The notes under the pieces are model-generated. The model saw only the letters and a list, made by a program, of their open reading frames with translations, was not told where the DNA came from and did not search any database. DNA of 64,000 nucleotides, from NCBI RefSeq assembly GCF_900095795.1, contig NZ_LT608328.1, forward strand, positions 1,543,001-1,607,000, in the 5' to 3' direction. The stretch comes from Petrimonas mucosa (GTDB lineage Bacteria > Bacteroidota > Bacteroidia > Bacteroidales > Dysgonomonadaceae). The translations under genes were made by a program, and so were the position numbers. This document shows, in pieces, positions 8,795 to 17,535 of the stretch (position 1 is its first letter; every line of letters starts with the position of its first letter).

Positions 8795-10585
8795 ATGAGC
8801 AAGACAACCGTTCCCGAAAGATTAGCAGCCATAAGGGCTTTTATGGAGACAGCAAAGCTGGATGCATTCATTGTCCCCAGCACTGATGCGCACCTGAGTG
8901 AGTATCCACCTAAAAAGTGGGAGTCGCGCAAATGGATAAGCGGATTTACCGGTTCTGCAGGAACCGCCGTCGTAACCAGGAAGAGGGCAGGGGTCTGGAC
9001 AGATTCCAGATATTTCCTTCAGGCTGAAGCTGAACTGGAAGGTTCCGGTTTTGATCTCTTCAAGATGGGGCAGCCTGGGACACCAGACATGACTGACTGG
9101 GTTGTTGAACAGGTGGGTAGCGGAGGTACCGTGGGAATTGACGGACTGGTCTATGCCGCTTCCGATGCCAAATCCCTGAAAAGTGTGCTGGATGCCAGGG
9201 GAATACGGCTCGAGACCACGCTGGATCCGTTTGCTGCTATATGGAAAGATCGCCCCGAAATAGCGGCGAACAAGATTTTTCTCCTGTCGGATGAGATCAC
9301 CGGGGAATCTACCAAAAGCAAGATCGAAAGGATCCTTGGCGAGCTCGATCGGCTGGATGCCGACGGATTGATAGTTGTCTCGCTGGATGCCCTGGCCTGG
9401 ATTTTCAACATGCGAGGCAGTGATGTCGATTATAACCCGGTAGCGGTAGCATACGGCTATGTCTCGAAAAAGGAGAGCGTCCTTTTTGTGGATGAAGCTA
9501 AACTGGATCACTTTACAAAAAGTGCACTGTTGAAGCAAGGCGTGAAGATCGATGATTACGGACAGGTTTTCAACTATGTGGCCAATCTTCCGGAAAAGAG
9601 CACCATCTGCATTACCGGCAGCAAGATCAATTACAAGTTGTACCAGACCATTCCGGCATCGTGCCGGATCGTTGACGTTCCTTCACCAGTAGATCTGATG
9701 AAGGCTGTCAAGAACGGGACCGAACTCGACGGTTTCCGCAACGCCATGATCAAGGATGGGGTAGCCCTGGTGAAGTTTTTCATGTGGCTCGAGAAGGCGG
9801 TGGCAGAAGGTGTTGTAACGGAGGTGACGGTAGAGGAGAAACTGCGTGAATTCCGTTCGCAGCAGGAGCTGTTCGTAGGTGAAAGCTTCTCCACCATTGC
9901 CGGATATGCCGGCAACGGAGCAGTTATCCACTATCATGCTCATCCCGACACCTGTCTGAAGGTCAAGCCCGAAGGTCTGCTGTTGATCGATTCAGGCGGG
10001 CAGTATATGGACGGTACAACCGATATCACCCGCACGGTGGCCGTGGGCAAGCTCACCAGACAGATGAAGGAGGATTATACCAATGTGCTGAAAGGACATA
10101 TCGCCATTGCAACGGCCATCTATCCCGAAGGCACCCGAGGTTCGCAACTCGATATCCTGGCACGCAAGGCGTTGTGGGACAACTGCCAGACCTATTGGCA
10201 CGGTACCGGGCACGGCATCGGACATTTTCTGAATGTGCACGAAGGTCCACAGAACATCCGCTTGGAAGAGAATCCCACACTGTTGAAGCCAGGGATGGTT
10301 ACATCGAATGAACCGGGCATCTATCGGGCTAACCAGTACGGCATCCGGATCGAGAACCTGGTCGTCACACGGGAGTACAGGAAGACGGAGGATTTCGGTA
10401 ATTTTTACAATTTCGAAACCATCACACTCTGCCCTATCGATACCAGGCCAATTGTCAGGAAGTTGCTGACGAAGAACGAGATCGGATGGCTCAATGCATA
10501 CCACGAGATGGTCTACAATAAATTGAAGAAGCACTTAAACAAAACAGAAAAAGAGTGGTTGAGGGAGAAAACCCGACCCATTTAA
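8795..10585 (+). CDS. Xaa-Pro aminopeptidase (M24B, long form)
   Basis: 596-residue cytoplasmic metallopeptidase that removes an N-terminal residue next to proline. It has two creatinase-like N-terminal domains (about 1-310) and the C-terminal pita-bread catalytic domain. The dinuclear metal ligands are visible: the Asp pair in LLIDSGGQYMDGTTDITR, His in GTGHGIGHFLNVHEGP, Glu in TSNEPGIYR and Glu in GIRIENLV. The length and the C-terminal M24_C tail (ETITLCPIDTRPI, WLNAYHEMVY) fit the eukaryote-like XPNPEP1 form common in Bacteroidota rather than the shorter PepP. It probably helps in peptide use. Monocistronic; followed by a structured gap. Confidence 0.94.
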   Translation: MSKTTVPERLAAIRAFMETAKLDAFIVPSTDAHLSEYPPKKWESRKWISGFTGSAGTAVVTRKRAGVWTDSRYFLQAEAELEGSGFDLFKMGQPGTPDMTDWVVEQVGSGGTVGIDGLVYAASDAKSLKSVLDARGIRLETTLDPFAAIWKDRPEIAANKIFLLSDEITGESTKSKIERILGELDRLDADGLIVVSLDALAWIFNMRGSDVDYNPVAVAYGYVSKKESVLFVDEAKLDHFTKSALLKQGVKIDDYGQVFNYVANLPEKSTICITGSKINYKLYQTIPASCRIVDVPSPVDLMKAVKNGTELDGFRNAMIKDGVALVKFFMWLEKAVAEGVVTEVTVEEKLREFRSQQELFVGESFSTIAGYAGNGAVIHYHAHPDTCLKVKPEGLLLIDSGGQYMDGTTDITRTVAVGKLTRQMKEDYTNVLKGHIAIATAIYPEGTRGSQLDILARKALWDNCQTYWHGTGHGIGHFLNVHEGPQNIRLEENPTLLKPGMVTSNEPGIYRANQYGIRIENLVVTREYRKTEDFGNFYNFETITLCPIDTRPIVRKLLTKNEIGWLNAYHEMVYNKLKKHLNKTEKEWLREKTRPI

Positions 10586-10601
10586 TTTTAAACGATGATT
10601 T

Positions 10602-10710
10602 CGGTTCCCCTGTTGCGGACGTGAGCTTAAAGTTAAGTCGCAGTAGGGTGTTAGTGAGGCTAGTCTCTGCTGTTGCGGACTTGAGGTTATAGCCCGCAAA
10701 GGGGGAACGG
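10602..10710 (+). repeat. Structured intergenic element with competing hairpins
   Basis: A 109-bp block between the aminopeptidase and carbonic anhydrase genes. Its ends form an inverted repeat: GTTCCCC (10604-10610) with GGGGAAC (10702-10708), continued inward by TTGCGG (10613-10618) with CCGCAA (10694-10699). A second TTGCGG at 10673-10678, part of an 11-bp direct repeat CTGTTGCGGAC at 10610 and 10670, can pair with the same CCGCAA. Within the first half CTTAA-AG-TTAAG also folds. No coding potential is seen. Either an RNA switch/attenuator for the downstream gene or a small repeat element. Confidence 0.5.
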
Positions 10711-10724
10711 TATATGAAACAGGT

Positions 10725-11246
10725 ATGGCAATAGTAAAATCGGTTCGCGGGTTCACTCCCGAAATTGGCGACAATACTTTTCTGGCTGAAACAGCAGTGG
10801 TTATCGGCGACGTCGTGATCGGCAAGGATTGCAGTATCTGGTATGGAGCCGTACTGCGAGGCGACGTCAACTCCATCCGCCTGGGAGATCGTGTAAATGT
10901 ACAGGATGGAGCAGTGATTCATACCCTTTATGAGAAATCGGTTTCCATTCTGGGAGACGATGTGTCGGTAGGCCACAATGCTGTCATCCATGGCGCAAAA
11001 ATTGAAAATGGTGCCCTGATCGGGATGGGAGCCATCGTGCTCGATCATGCCGTGGTGGGCGAGGGGGCTATCGTGGCGGCCGGAGCACTCGTACTGGGAG
11101 GTACGCAGGTTGAGCCGGGAAGTATCTATGCGGGTGTCCCGGCCAAGTTTGTGAAGAAGGTGGATCCCGAGCAGTCGAAGGAGATCAATCAGAAGATTGC
11201 CTCCAACTACCTGATCTATTCGGGGTGGTATAAGGCGGAGAAGTGA
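10725..11246 (+). CDS. Gamma-carbonic anhydrase-like hexapeptide-repeat protein
   Basis: 173 residues made almost wholly of left-handed beta-helix repeats (I/V-G-x4 units from about residue 10 to 150), with a C-terminal helix. The gamma-carbonic anhydrase metal ligands are present: His in AVIHT, and the pair in VGHNAVIHG. RGD in LRGDVNSI is also typical. Members hydrate CO2 or, as in PaaY/CaiE, assist CoA ester metabolism, so the exact activity is open. It follows the structured element and lies 4 nt before an MFS transporter, so the two are likely co-transcribed. Confidence 0.9.
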   Translation: MAIVKSVRGFTPEIGDNTFLAETAVVIGDVVIGKDCSIWYGAVLRGDVNSIRLGDRVNVQDGAVIHTLYEKSVSILGDDVSVGHNAVIHGAKIENGALIGMGAIVLDHAVVGEGAIVAAGALVLGGTQVEPGSIYAGVPAKFVKKVDPEQSKEINQKIASNYLIYSGWYKAEK

Positions 11247-11250
11247 AGAG

Positions 11251-12630
11251 ATGACCTGGTCGAAGAAGCAATTCACCACGCTGATTACCGTTTCCATAAC
11301 TTCGTTCATGGGAACGTTTTTAATTTCGTCGATAAATATTGCCCTGCCGGCAATCGAGGCCAGTTTTTCGCTTGATGCCGTTTCGCTCAGTTGGATCATC
11401 ACCGCCTTTCTGGTGGCAACAGGCATGTTCCTCCTGCCGGTAGGCAAGCTGGGTGACGTTTCGGGCAACGTCAAGCTCTTTAAGCTGGGACTGATTCTCT
11501 TTACATTGGCATCACTCGCGTGTGCCGTCTCTCCCTCGGGCACCTGGCTTATCGTCGCACGGTTCGTGCAAGGCATCGGGTCTGCTTTCACCAGTACGAC
11601 CGGACAGGCAATCCTGGTGGCTAACTTTCCCGCACGGAACAGGGGACAGGTAATCGGGATTTCGGTCTCGTCGGTTTATGCGGGACTGGCAACCGGTCCG
11701 TTTATTGGCGGGTTCCTTACGCAACTTTTGGGTTGGCACTCCCTCTTCTTTGTGGCAGCCGTGCTGGGCATCTTTTCAACAGTCATCGCCTTCGCTTTTC
11801 TGGCAGAGGAGGAGATTGGGCGTGGCAACGGTAGCCGGATCGACTTTCCGGGAATGGCCGTCTTCATGACTGGGCTGGTTGCATTGGTCTACGGATCATC
11901 ACAGATTCCTTCAACTTCTGGCTGGATCCTTACGGGCGTAGGCATTGTGATGCTCTTTCTCTTCTGGATGATCGAGACACGTGTACCGTCGCCGATGTTC
12001 GAGACAGATCTCTTTATGCGGAACAAGCTGTTCTGCTTTTCAAATGTGGCTGCCCTGATCAACTATACGGCCACCTCAGGCATTGTCCTCTTCCTGAGTC
12101 TCTACCTCCAAAAGGTTCAGGGGCTCTCTCCCCGTGACGCTGGAGCAGTCATCATTGCCCAACCGGTTGTGATGGCGCTCTTCTCGCCTGTGGTAGGACG
12201 CCTTTCCGACAGGATTCAGCCGCGCTACTTTGCAACAGCGGGTATGGCAATCTGTTCTGTCGGGTTGTTCGCAATCTCTTTTTTTACGGCGGAAACACCA
12301 TTGTGGCTGATTGTGCTGGTATTGATATGGGAAGGTCTCGGCTTTGCCTTCTTCTCTTCGCCCAATATGAATACCATCATGAGCTCGGTGGACAGGAGCC
12401 GGTACGGCCAGGCCTCGGGCACTGCCTCGTCGATGCGCATTTTCGGACAGATTGCGGGGATGACCATCGTTACCTTCTTCTTTGCGTTCTATTTCGGAAA
12501 CCATGCGGTGACCGAGGTGGATGATGCCATTTTTCTCACAGCCATGAAGTGGGGATTTGCAACTTTTGCCCTGATCAGCCTGGCTGGAATCTACTTCTCG
12601 TTCAGGCGCGGGGATGTAAACCGCAGTTAA
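11251..12630 (+). CDS. MFS transporter, DHA2 (14-helix) drug:H+ antiporter type
   Basis: 459-residue inner-membrane protein with about 14 hydrophobic helices. Between helices 2 and 3 it has the MFS motif A region in degenerate form (GKLGDVSGNVKLFKLG), and the family motif C region in helix 5 (GLATGPFIGGFLTQLLGWHSLFF), which points to an exporter. The likely role is efflux of a small toxic compound or metabolite; the substrate is unknown. It starts 4 nt after the gamma-carbonic anhydrase-like gene and ends just before a bidirectional terminator shared with exuT. Confidence 0.88.
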   Translation: MTWSKKQFTTLITVSITSFMGTFLISSINIALPAIEASFSLDAVSLSWIITAFLVATGMFLLPVGKLGDVSGNVKLFKLGLILFTLASLACAVSPSGTWLIVARFVQGIGSAFTSTTGQAILVANFPARNRGQVIGISVSSVYAGLATGPFIGGFLTQLLGWHSLFFVAAVLGIFSTVIAFAFLAEEEIGRGNGSRIDFPGMAVFMTGLVALVYGSSQIPSTSGWILTGVGIVMLFLFWMIETRVPSPMFETDLFMRNKLFCFSNVAALINYTATSGIVLFLSLYLQKVQGLSPRDAGAVIIAQPVVMALFSPVVGRLSDRIQPRYFATAGMAICSVGLFAISFFTAETPLWLIVLVLIWEGLGFAFFSSPNMNTIMSSVDRSRYGQASGTASSMRIFGQIAGMTIVTFFFAFYFGNHAVTEVDDAIFLTAMKWGFATFALISLAGIYFSFRRGDVNRS

Positions 12631-12639
12631 GGAAAAGAA

Positions 12640-12668
12640 AACCCCGCCAGGAGAGAGCTGACGGGGTT
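12640..12668. terminator. Bidirectional terminator between the MFS exporter and exuT
   Basis: AACCCCGCCA pairs with TGACGGGGTT (one mismatch) around a 9-nt loop, between two convergent genes. An A-rich left flank would give a U-rich tail on the minus strand. The plus-strand tail is weaker. Confidence 0.7.
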
Positions 12669-12691
12669 GAATGTTTACACAGGGACCGATA

Positions 12692-14152
12692 TCAGTCGGT
12701 AATCAGTTTGTATTTGGGAACCAGAGCCTTCATGATGCACCATCCGATCAGGTAAGCTACCGCGCAGATGCAGAAGATAATGAAGTAGCCGGCCGGTTTT
12801 CCTTCGAAATTGAGGAAGGTCATGTTTGTCTCACCTGCATATACGAACAGGTTACCTGCTCCTTTCTGGAGGATCATCGATCCGATCCCGCCCGCCATGC
12901 CGCCAATTCCGGTGACGGTTGCAATGGCTCCCTGCGGGAACATGTCGCCGATGGTCGAGAAGAGGTTGGCACTCCAGGCCTGGTGAGCGGCGCAGCCGAT
13001 GGAGATCAGCAACACGGGTATCCAGGCCGCATTCCTGCCAAGGTGTGCGAACTCCATTCCGAGAGGTTGGGCAAGCAGAACTGCCAGCGGGAAGAAGGCA
13101 AAGATAAGCATGGCTTTCATCCGGGCAGCGTATGGATTTTGTCCGCTCCGATTGATAAAGATGGTTGGCAATTTCCCGCCGAATATGGATAGGACGGTGA
13201 CAATGGCATAGAGGGTGAAGATCAATGCCATACCAAGGCCTTCGGATGTCTTGATGTTAAACTGCATGTTGAGGTAGGAGGGTGTCCAGAACAGGAAGAA
13301 CCACCAGACGCCGTCGGTCATGAATTTGCCTACCGCAAAGGCCCAGGTCTGTTTATAGGAGAAACATTTCCAGAAAGGCATCTTCTCTTCGTTCTTCTTA
13401 TTCTCCTCTTCCGTTTTCTCCCGTTTGTCCTGCTCGATATATTCCAGTTCAAGCGCATTCACACGTTTGCTCTTGGCCGGCTTGTCGTAAAGGAATACCC
13501 AGAAGCCCATCCAGATGAATCCCAGCGCTCCGATGATGATAAAAGCCATCTCCCAGCCAAAATGCTTGGCCAGCGGAGGAATGGTAAGGGGGGCAAAGAG
13601 CGCGCCGATCGACGCCCCGGCATTAAAGATCGAGGTTGCATAGGCCCGGTCTTTTTTGGGGAAATATTCGGCTGTTGCCTTGATGGCGGCTGGGAAGTTC
13701 CCGGCTTCACCCAACGCCAGAATTCCGCGTGCTACGAGAAAACTCCACATGCTTATCGTGGCGATCACGACGGCCACGTCGCCGGTGGCTGCTGCCAGTT
13801 CGGCCGCACTGTGCAGACCTACATAATGTTGTGTGATGACTCCGCAGACGGCGTGCAGACAGGCTCCGACACTCCATACGCCTATCGCCCAGAGAAATCC
13901 TCTCTTGGTTCCCATCCACTCAACGAAACGACCTGCGAAAAGCATGCAGATGGCATAAAAAATGGAAAAGAATGAAGTAATGGTGCCGTAATGCGACTCA
14001 TTCCAATGAAACTCGGGTTTGATAAATTCATCCCAGGTAAGCGACAATACCTGTCGGTCGAGATAGTTGATTGTCGTTGCAAAAAAGAGCATGACAACGA
14101 TGGTCCATCGGAAACTTGTCATTTTTCCGGCTTGTTGTTTTTCGTGAATCAT
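12692..14152 (-). CDS. exuT: Hexuronate MFS transporter
   Basis: 486-residue inner-membrane symporter of the anion:cation symporter group, which takes up glucuronate or galacturonate with H+. It shows 12 hydrophobic helices, an early TTINYLDRQVLSLTWDEF motif characteristic of ExuT/GudP-type carriers, the MFS loop AGRFVEWMGTKRGF, and RGILALGEAGNFPAAIKATAEYFPKKDRA before helix 5. An extra charged loop (NALELEYIEQDKREKTEEENKK) precedes helix 7. It is last in the operon uxaC-kdgK-eda-exuT, whose three enzymes process the imported acid, so the substrate assignment is well supported by context. Confidence 0.9.
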   Translation of the reverse strand: MIHEKQQAGKMTSFRWTIVVMLFFATTINYLDRQVLSLTWDEFIKPEFHWNESHYGTITSFFSIFYAICMLFAGRFVEWMGTKRGFLWAIGVWSVGACLHAVCGVITQHYVGLHSAAELAAATGDVAVVIATISMWSFLVARGILALGEAGNFPAAIKATAEYFPKKDRAYATSIFNAGASIGALFAPLTIPPLAKHFGWEMAFIIIGALGFIWMGFWVFLYDKPAKSKRVNALELEYIEQDKREKTEEENKKNEEKMPFWKCFSYKQTWAFAVGKFMTDGVWWFFLFWTPSYLNMQFNIKTSEGLGMALIFTLYAIVTVLSIFGGKLPTIFINRSGQNPYAARMKAMLIFAFFPLAVLLAQPLGMEFAHLGRNAAWIPVLLISIGCAAHQAWSANLFSTIGDMFPQGAIATVTGIGGMAGGIGSMILQKGAGNLFVYAGETNMTFLNFEGKPAGYFIIFCICAVAYLIGWCIMKALVPKYKLITD

Positions 14153-14173
14153 ATGTTAATTTGTTTTAGGGTT

Positions 14174-14848
14174 CTATGACTGTTTAAATTTGGCGATGAC
14201 CGAGATGCAGAGTCGGCACAGTTCGGTTATCTTTCCCCATTCACGGTTGGCCAGGACCTCTTTGGGGAAGAGGTTTGAGCCCATGCCCACACAGGTTACC
14301 CCCGCCTTGAACCAGGCCGACAGGCTCTCCTCGCTGGGGGAAACACCGCCGGTGACCATGATCTTCGACCATGGCATCGGTCCCTTGATATTCTTTACAA
14401 AGGATGGACCACCTACATCGCCTCCCGGAAAGAGCTTCACGATCTCGGCCCCAAGCTCCTGGGCATATCCGATCTCGGTAGTTGTTGCACAACCCGGTGA
14501 ATAGGCGATTTGCCTCCGGTTACATACCTTGAAGATGTCGGGATTCAACAGCGGCCCCACAACGAAGTTTGCACCCAGTTGAATATAGAGGGCTGCCGTA
14601 GGGGCATCCACAATCGATCCTATTCCCAGGATCATCCCGGGGCACTCTCTCCTTGCCCACTTGACCAGTTCGGCAAATACCTCCTGTGCAAAGTCGCCAC
14701 GATTGGTGAATTCAAATACCCGGATTCCTCCTTCATAACAGGCCTTTACCACCTGTTTCGCAATCTCGGTATCGGCATGATAAAAGACAGGAACAATACC
14801 TGTGTCCATCATGGCCCGGTACACCTCTATTCTTGAAAATCTTGCCAT
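14174..14848 (-). CDS. eda: 2-keto-3-deoxy-6-phosphogluconate aldolase (Eda/KdgA)
   Basis: Cleaves KDPG to pyruvate and glyceraldehyde 3-phosphate; many members also act on 4-hydroxy-2-oxoglutarate. The 224-residue class I aldolase has the Schiff-base Lys in [12 protein letters not shown], the acid/base Glu in VFEFTNRG, and the phosphate-binding end [11 protein letters not shown] and [12 protein letters not shown]. It lies 21 nt before exuT and 26 nt after kdgK, which makes its substrate. No edd gene is present here, so in this context KDPG should come from KDG kinase. Confidence 0.93.
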   Translation of the reverse strand: MARFSRIEVYRAMMDTGIVPVFYHADTEIAKQVVKACYEGGIRVFEFTNRGDFAQEVFAELVKWARRECPGMILGIGSIVDAPTAALYIQLGANFVVGPLLNPDIFKVCNRRQIAYSPGCATTTEIGYAQELGAEIVKLFPGGDVGGPSFVKNIKGPMPWSKIMVTGGVSPSEESLSAWFKAGVTCVGMGSNLFPKEVLANREWGKITELCRLCISVIAKFKQS

Positions 14849-14874
14849 ATTGCTGTTATGCTGTTCTGTTCCTA

Positions 14875-15912
14875 CTATCTTATTACCCGTCCACTGCCAT
14901 CACCCTTCATCAGGCTCTCCACCTCCTTGACCGTTACCAGGTTGAAATCGCCGTAGATGGTGTGTTTCAGACAGGATGCGGCTACTGCGAAATCGAGTGC
15001 CCGCTGGTCGTCCTGCGGATAGGTAATCAATCCGTAGATCAACCCTCCCATAAACGAATCACCCCCGCCAACCCTGTCCACGATATGGGTTATGTCGTAA
15101 CGGCGTGATTGATACAGTTTGTCGGAATAGAGACATCCGCCCCAGGTGTTGTGGTTGGCGTTGATGGAGCCTCGCAACGTGATGATCACCTTTTTGGCTC
15201 TCGGAAAACGTCTCATCAGTTGCCGGCAGACCGACTCGAACTCGGCTGCATCCACCTCGCCGCCGGTATGCTCCGCCTGAAATCCTTCAGGCTTGATGCC
15301 GAACACCTTCTCCGCATCCTCCTCGTTGCCGAGGATGATATCGCAGCCGCTCACCAGTTCCGGCATCACCTCTGCAGCCGTTTTCCCATATTTCCAGAGG
15401 TTCTTCCGGTAGTTGAGGTCGCAGGAGACGGTAACGCCAAGCTCATTTGCAGCACGTATGGCCTCCAGGCAGGCATCTGCCGCTCCTTGAGAAAGGGCAG
15501 GCGTGATTCCGGTCCAGTGGAACCATTGGGCATCCTTCAGCACCTCTCTCCAGTTCACCATGCCAGGTTTAATCTCCGCGATCGCTGATCCAGCCCGGTC
15601 GTATACAACTTTTGATGGTCGTGCAACAGCACCAGTTTCCAGGAAATAGATCCCGACACGGTCGCCGCCGCGGATGATCTGTTGGGTACCGACATTATAT
15701 TTCCGCAACTCGGAGATGCACCAGTCGGCGATCTCGTTCTGCGGCAATCGGGTAACGTACTCAACCGGGATGCCGTAATTGGCAAGCGAAACCGCCACAT
15801 TGGCCTCGCCTCCTCCAAAAGTGGCCGTCAGCTGATCCGATTGAACAAACCGCAGATATCCTGGGGTGGCTAAACGCAGCATGATCTCCCCGAAAGTCAC
15901 TACTTTTTTCAT
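14875..15912 (-). CDS. kdgK: 2-keto-3-deoxygluconate kinase
   Basis: PfkB-family sugar kinase, 345 residues, that phosphorylates 2-keto-3-deoxygluconate to KDPG, the aldolase substrate. Visible PfkB features are the N-terminal [15 protein letters not shown] segment, [10 protein letters not shown] mid-protein, and the C-terminal [17 protein letters not shown] motif with the catalytic Asp and anion hole. The specific KDG assignment rests on its position between uxaC and eda. A short insert ([17 protein letters not shown]) near residue 210 is typical of this Bacteroidota subgroup as far as I recall. Confidence 0.92.
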   Translation of the reverse strand: MKKVVTFGEIMLRLATPGYLRFVQSDQLTATFGGGEANVAVSLANYGIPVEYVTRLPQNEIADWCISELRKYNVGTQQIIRGGDRVGIYFLETGAVARPSKVVYDRAGSAIAEIKPGMVNWREVLKDAQWFHWTGITPALSQGAADACLEAIRAANELGVTVSCDLNYRKNLWKYGKTAAEVMPELVSGCDIILGNEEDAEKVFGIKPEGFQAEHTGGEVDAAEFESVCRQLMRRFPRAKKVIITLRGSINANHNTWGGCLYSDKLYQSRRYDITHIVDRVGGGDSFMGGLIYGLITYPQDDQRALDFAVAASCLKHTIYGDFNLVTVKEVESLMKGDGSGRVIR

Positions 15913-15964
15913 CTGTCTATCCGATTTATCTAATTATTCACTTGTCACGATTTTCAGTTATCCG

Positions 15965-17371
15965 TCAGAAGTTGAAGAATTTTTTTGCATTATGATAGGA
16001 GATGTCTTCCACCATCTGTCCGAGGAACTCCATTTCCGATCGGGGCAAGAGGCCGTTCTCCACATCATTTCCGATGAGATTGCACAATATGCGGCGGAAA
16101 TATTCATGACGGGGATATGAGAGAAAACTGCGCGAATCGGTAAGCATACCTACAAGCCTGCTCAACAACCCCATATTCGAGAGGGAGTTCATTTGTGCCT
16201 CCATGCCCGTTTTCTGATCGAGGAACCACCAGCCGGAGCCAAACTGCATCTTTCCGGCTATGGAGCCGTCCTGGAAGTTGCCGATCATGGTTGCCAGCAT
16301 GTCGTTGTCTTTCGGGTTCAGGTTGTAGAGAATGGTCTTGGTCAGCTTGTCGCTCCTGTCCAGCTGGTCGAAGAAGCGGCTCATGCTCTTTGCCACGTTG
16401 AAATCGCCGATAGAATCGAATCCGGTGTCAGGTCCCAACTTTTTGAATAACCGGGTGTTGTTGTTGCGGATTGCGCCGTAATGGAACTGCTGGGTCCAAC
16501 CTTTCTCCCAATCCATCACCGCGCCCTCGTAAAGCATGGCCGACTTGAACTTCACAATCTCCTCGCCGGTCAGTTCGGTTCCGCCGTACACCTTGTTGAA
16601 GATCTGCTCAATTTCGGCAGCGGTATAGGGTTCGGCGTAGAACTCCTCAATCCCGTGGTCGGAAAGCTTACACCCGACAGAGGCAAAGAAGTCGTGCCGT
16701 TTACGAAGCGCCTCGATCAGATCGTTGAATTTGAGGATTGTGATTCCCGATATTTGGGACAGTTTTTCGATATAGGCCCTGTATTCGGCCGGCTTCTCCA
16801 CGGCCATCGCCTTGTCGGGCCGCCAGGTAGGGAGGACCTTGATTTCAAAACCCTCCTCCCGTAATGCGATATGGTGTTCAAGCGTATCGATGGGATCGTC
16901 GGTTGTGCATACCACCTCTACCTTATACCTTCTCATCAGTCCACGGGCGGAAAATTCGGGAGTCCTGAGCTTTTCCGTACAGATGTCGTAGATTTTCCTG
17001 GCTGTCTTCGGACTCAGCAGCTCCTCCACGCCGAAGGCCGTTTTAAGTTCCAGATGGGTCCAGTGATAGAGGGGATTGCGCATGGTATATGGCACGGTTT
17101 CGGCCCATTTCTCGAATTTTTCCCAGTCGCCGGTATCCTTTCCTGTGCAGTAACGTTCATCAACTCCGTTGGTTCTCATGGCGCGCCATTTGTAATGGTC
17201 GCCCTCGAGCCAGATCTGTCCCAGGTTGTCGAACTTCCTGTCGTTGGCGATATGTGCTGGATCCAGATGACAGTGATAGTCGATGATCGGCTGGTTTTTT
17301 GCGTGTCCGTGGTACAGTTCCCTGGCTGCATCCGTTTGCAGCAGAAAATCTTTATGGATAAAACTTTTCAT
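15965..17371 (-). CDS. uxaC: Uronate (glucuronate/galacturonate) isomerase
   Basis: Interconverts D-glucuronate and D-fructuronate, or D-galacturonate and D-tagaturonate; first enzyme of the hexuronate route. The ATG at 17371 (MKSFIHKDFLLQ) is the family start and gives 468 residues; an upstream GTG at 17398 is unlikely. This amidohydrolase-fold enzyme shows IIDYHCHLDPAHIANDR with the metal-binding His pair, VVCTTDDPIDTLEHH, and GSGWWFLDQKTGMEAQ near the C-terminus. It heads the operon uxaC-kdgK-eda-exuT behind a good promoter. The two intermediate steps (uxaB/uxuB reductase and uxaA/uxuA dehydratase) are not in the window. Confidence 0.95.
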   Translation of the reverse strand: MKSFIHKDFLLQTDAARELYHGHAKNQPIIDYHCHLDPAHIANDRKFDNLGQIWLEGDHYKWRAMRTNGVDERYCTGKDTGDWEKFEKWAETVPYTMRNPLYHWTHLELKTAFGVEELLSPKTARKIYDICTEKLRTPEFSARGLMRRYKVEVVCTTDDPIDTLEHHIALREEGFEIKVLPTWRPDKAMAVEKPAEYRAYIEKLSQISGITILKFNDLIEALRKRHDFFASVGCKLSDHGIEEFYAEPYTAAEIEQIFNKVYGGTELTGEEIVKFKSAMLYEGAVMDWEKGWTQQFHYGAIRNNNTRLFKKLGPDTGFDSIGDFNVAKSMSRFFDQLDRSDKLTKTILYNLNPKDNDMLATMIGNFQDGSIAGKMQFGSGWWFLDQKTGMEAQMNSLSNMGLLSRLVGMLTDSRSFLSYPRHEYFRRILCNLIGNDVENGLLPRSEMEFLGQMVEDISYHNAKKFFNF

Positions 17372-17427
17372 ATGAGTAGTGTTTTTGTTTACGTGCACAG
17401 TCAGTCTCGCAAAAGATATTTATTTCC

Positions 17428-17458
17428 CAAAATTAATCATTTATTTTAAGTTGGCAAG
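17428..17458 (-). promoter_or_regulatory. Promoter of the hexuronate operon
   Basis: On the minus strand a TAATTTTG -7 box (17428-17435) has a TTG -33 box (17455-17457) at 19-bp spacing, a good match to the Bacteroidota housekeeping promoter. It lies about 57 bp upstream of the uxaC ATG. Confidence 0.6.
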
Positions 17459-17535
17459 GAAGATAAGGATAAAATATCATCGTTGCAGATACCGGTGATG
17501 ATATTGCATCTAAAGCATCTCTCTGTTGGTATAGA

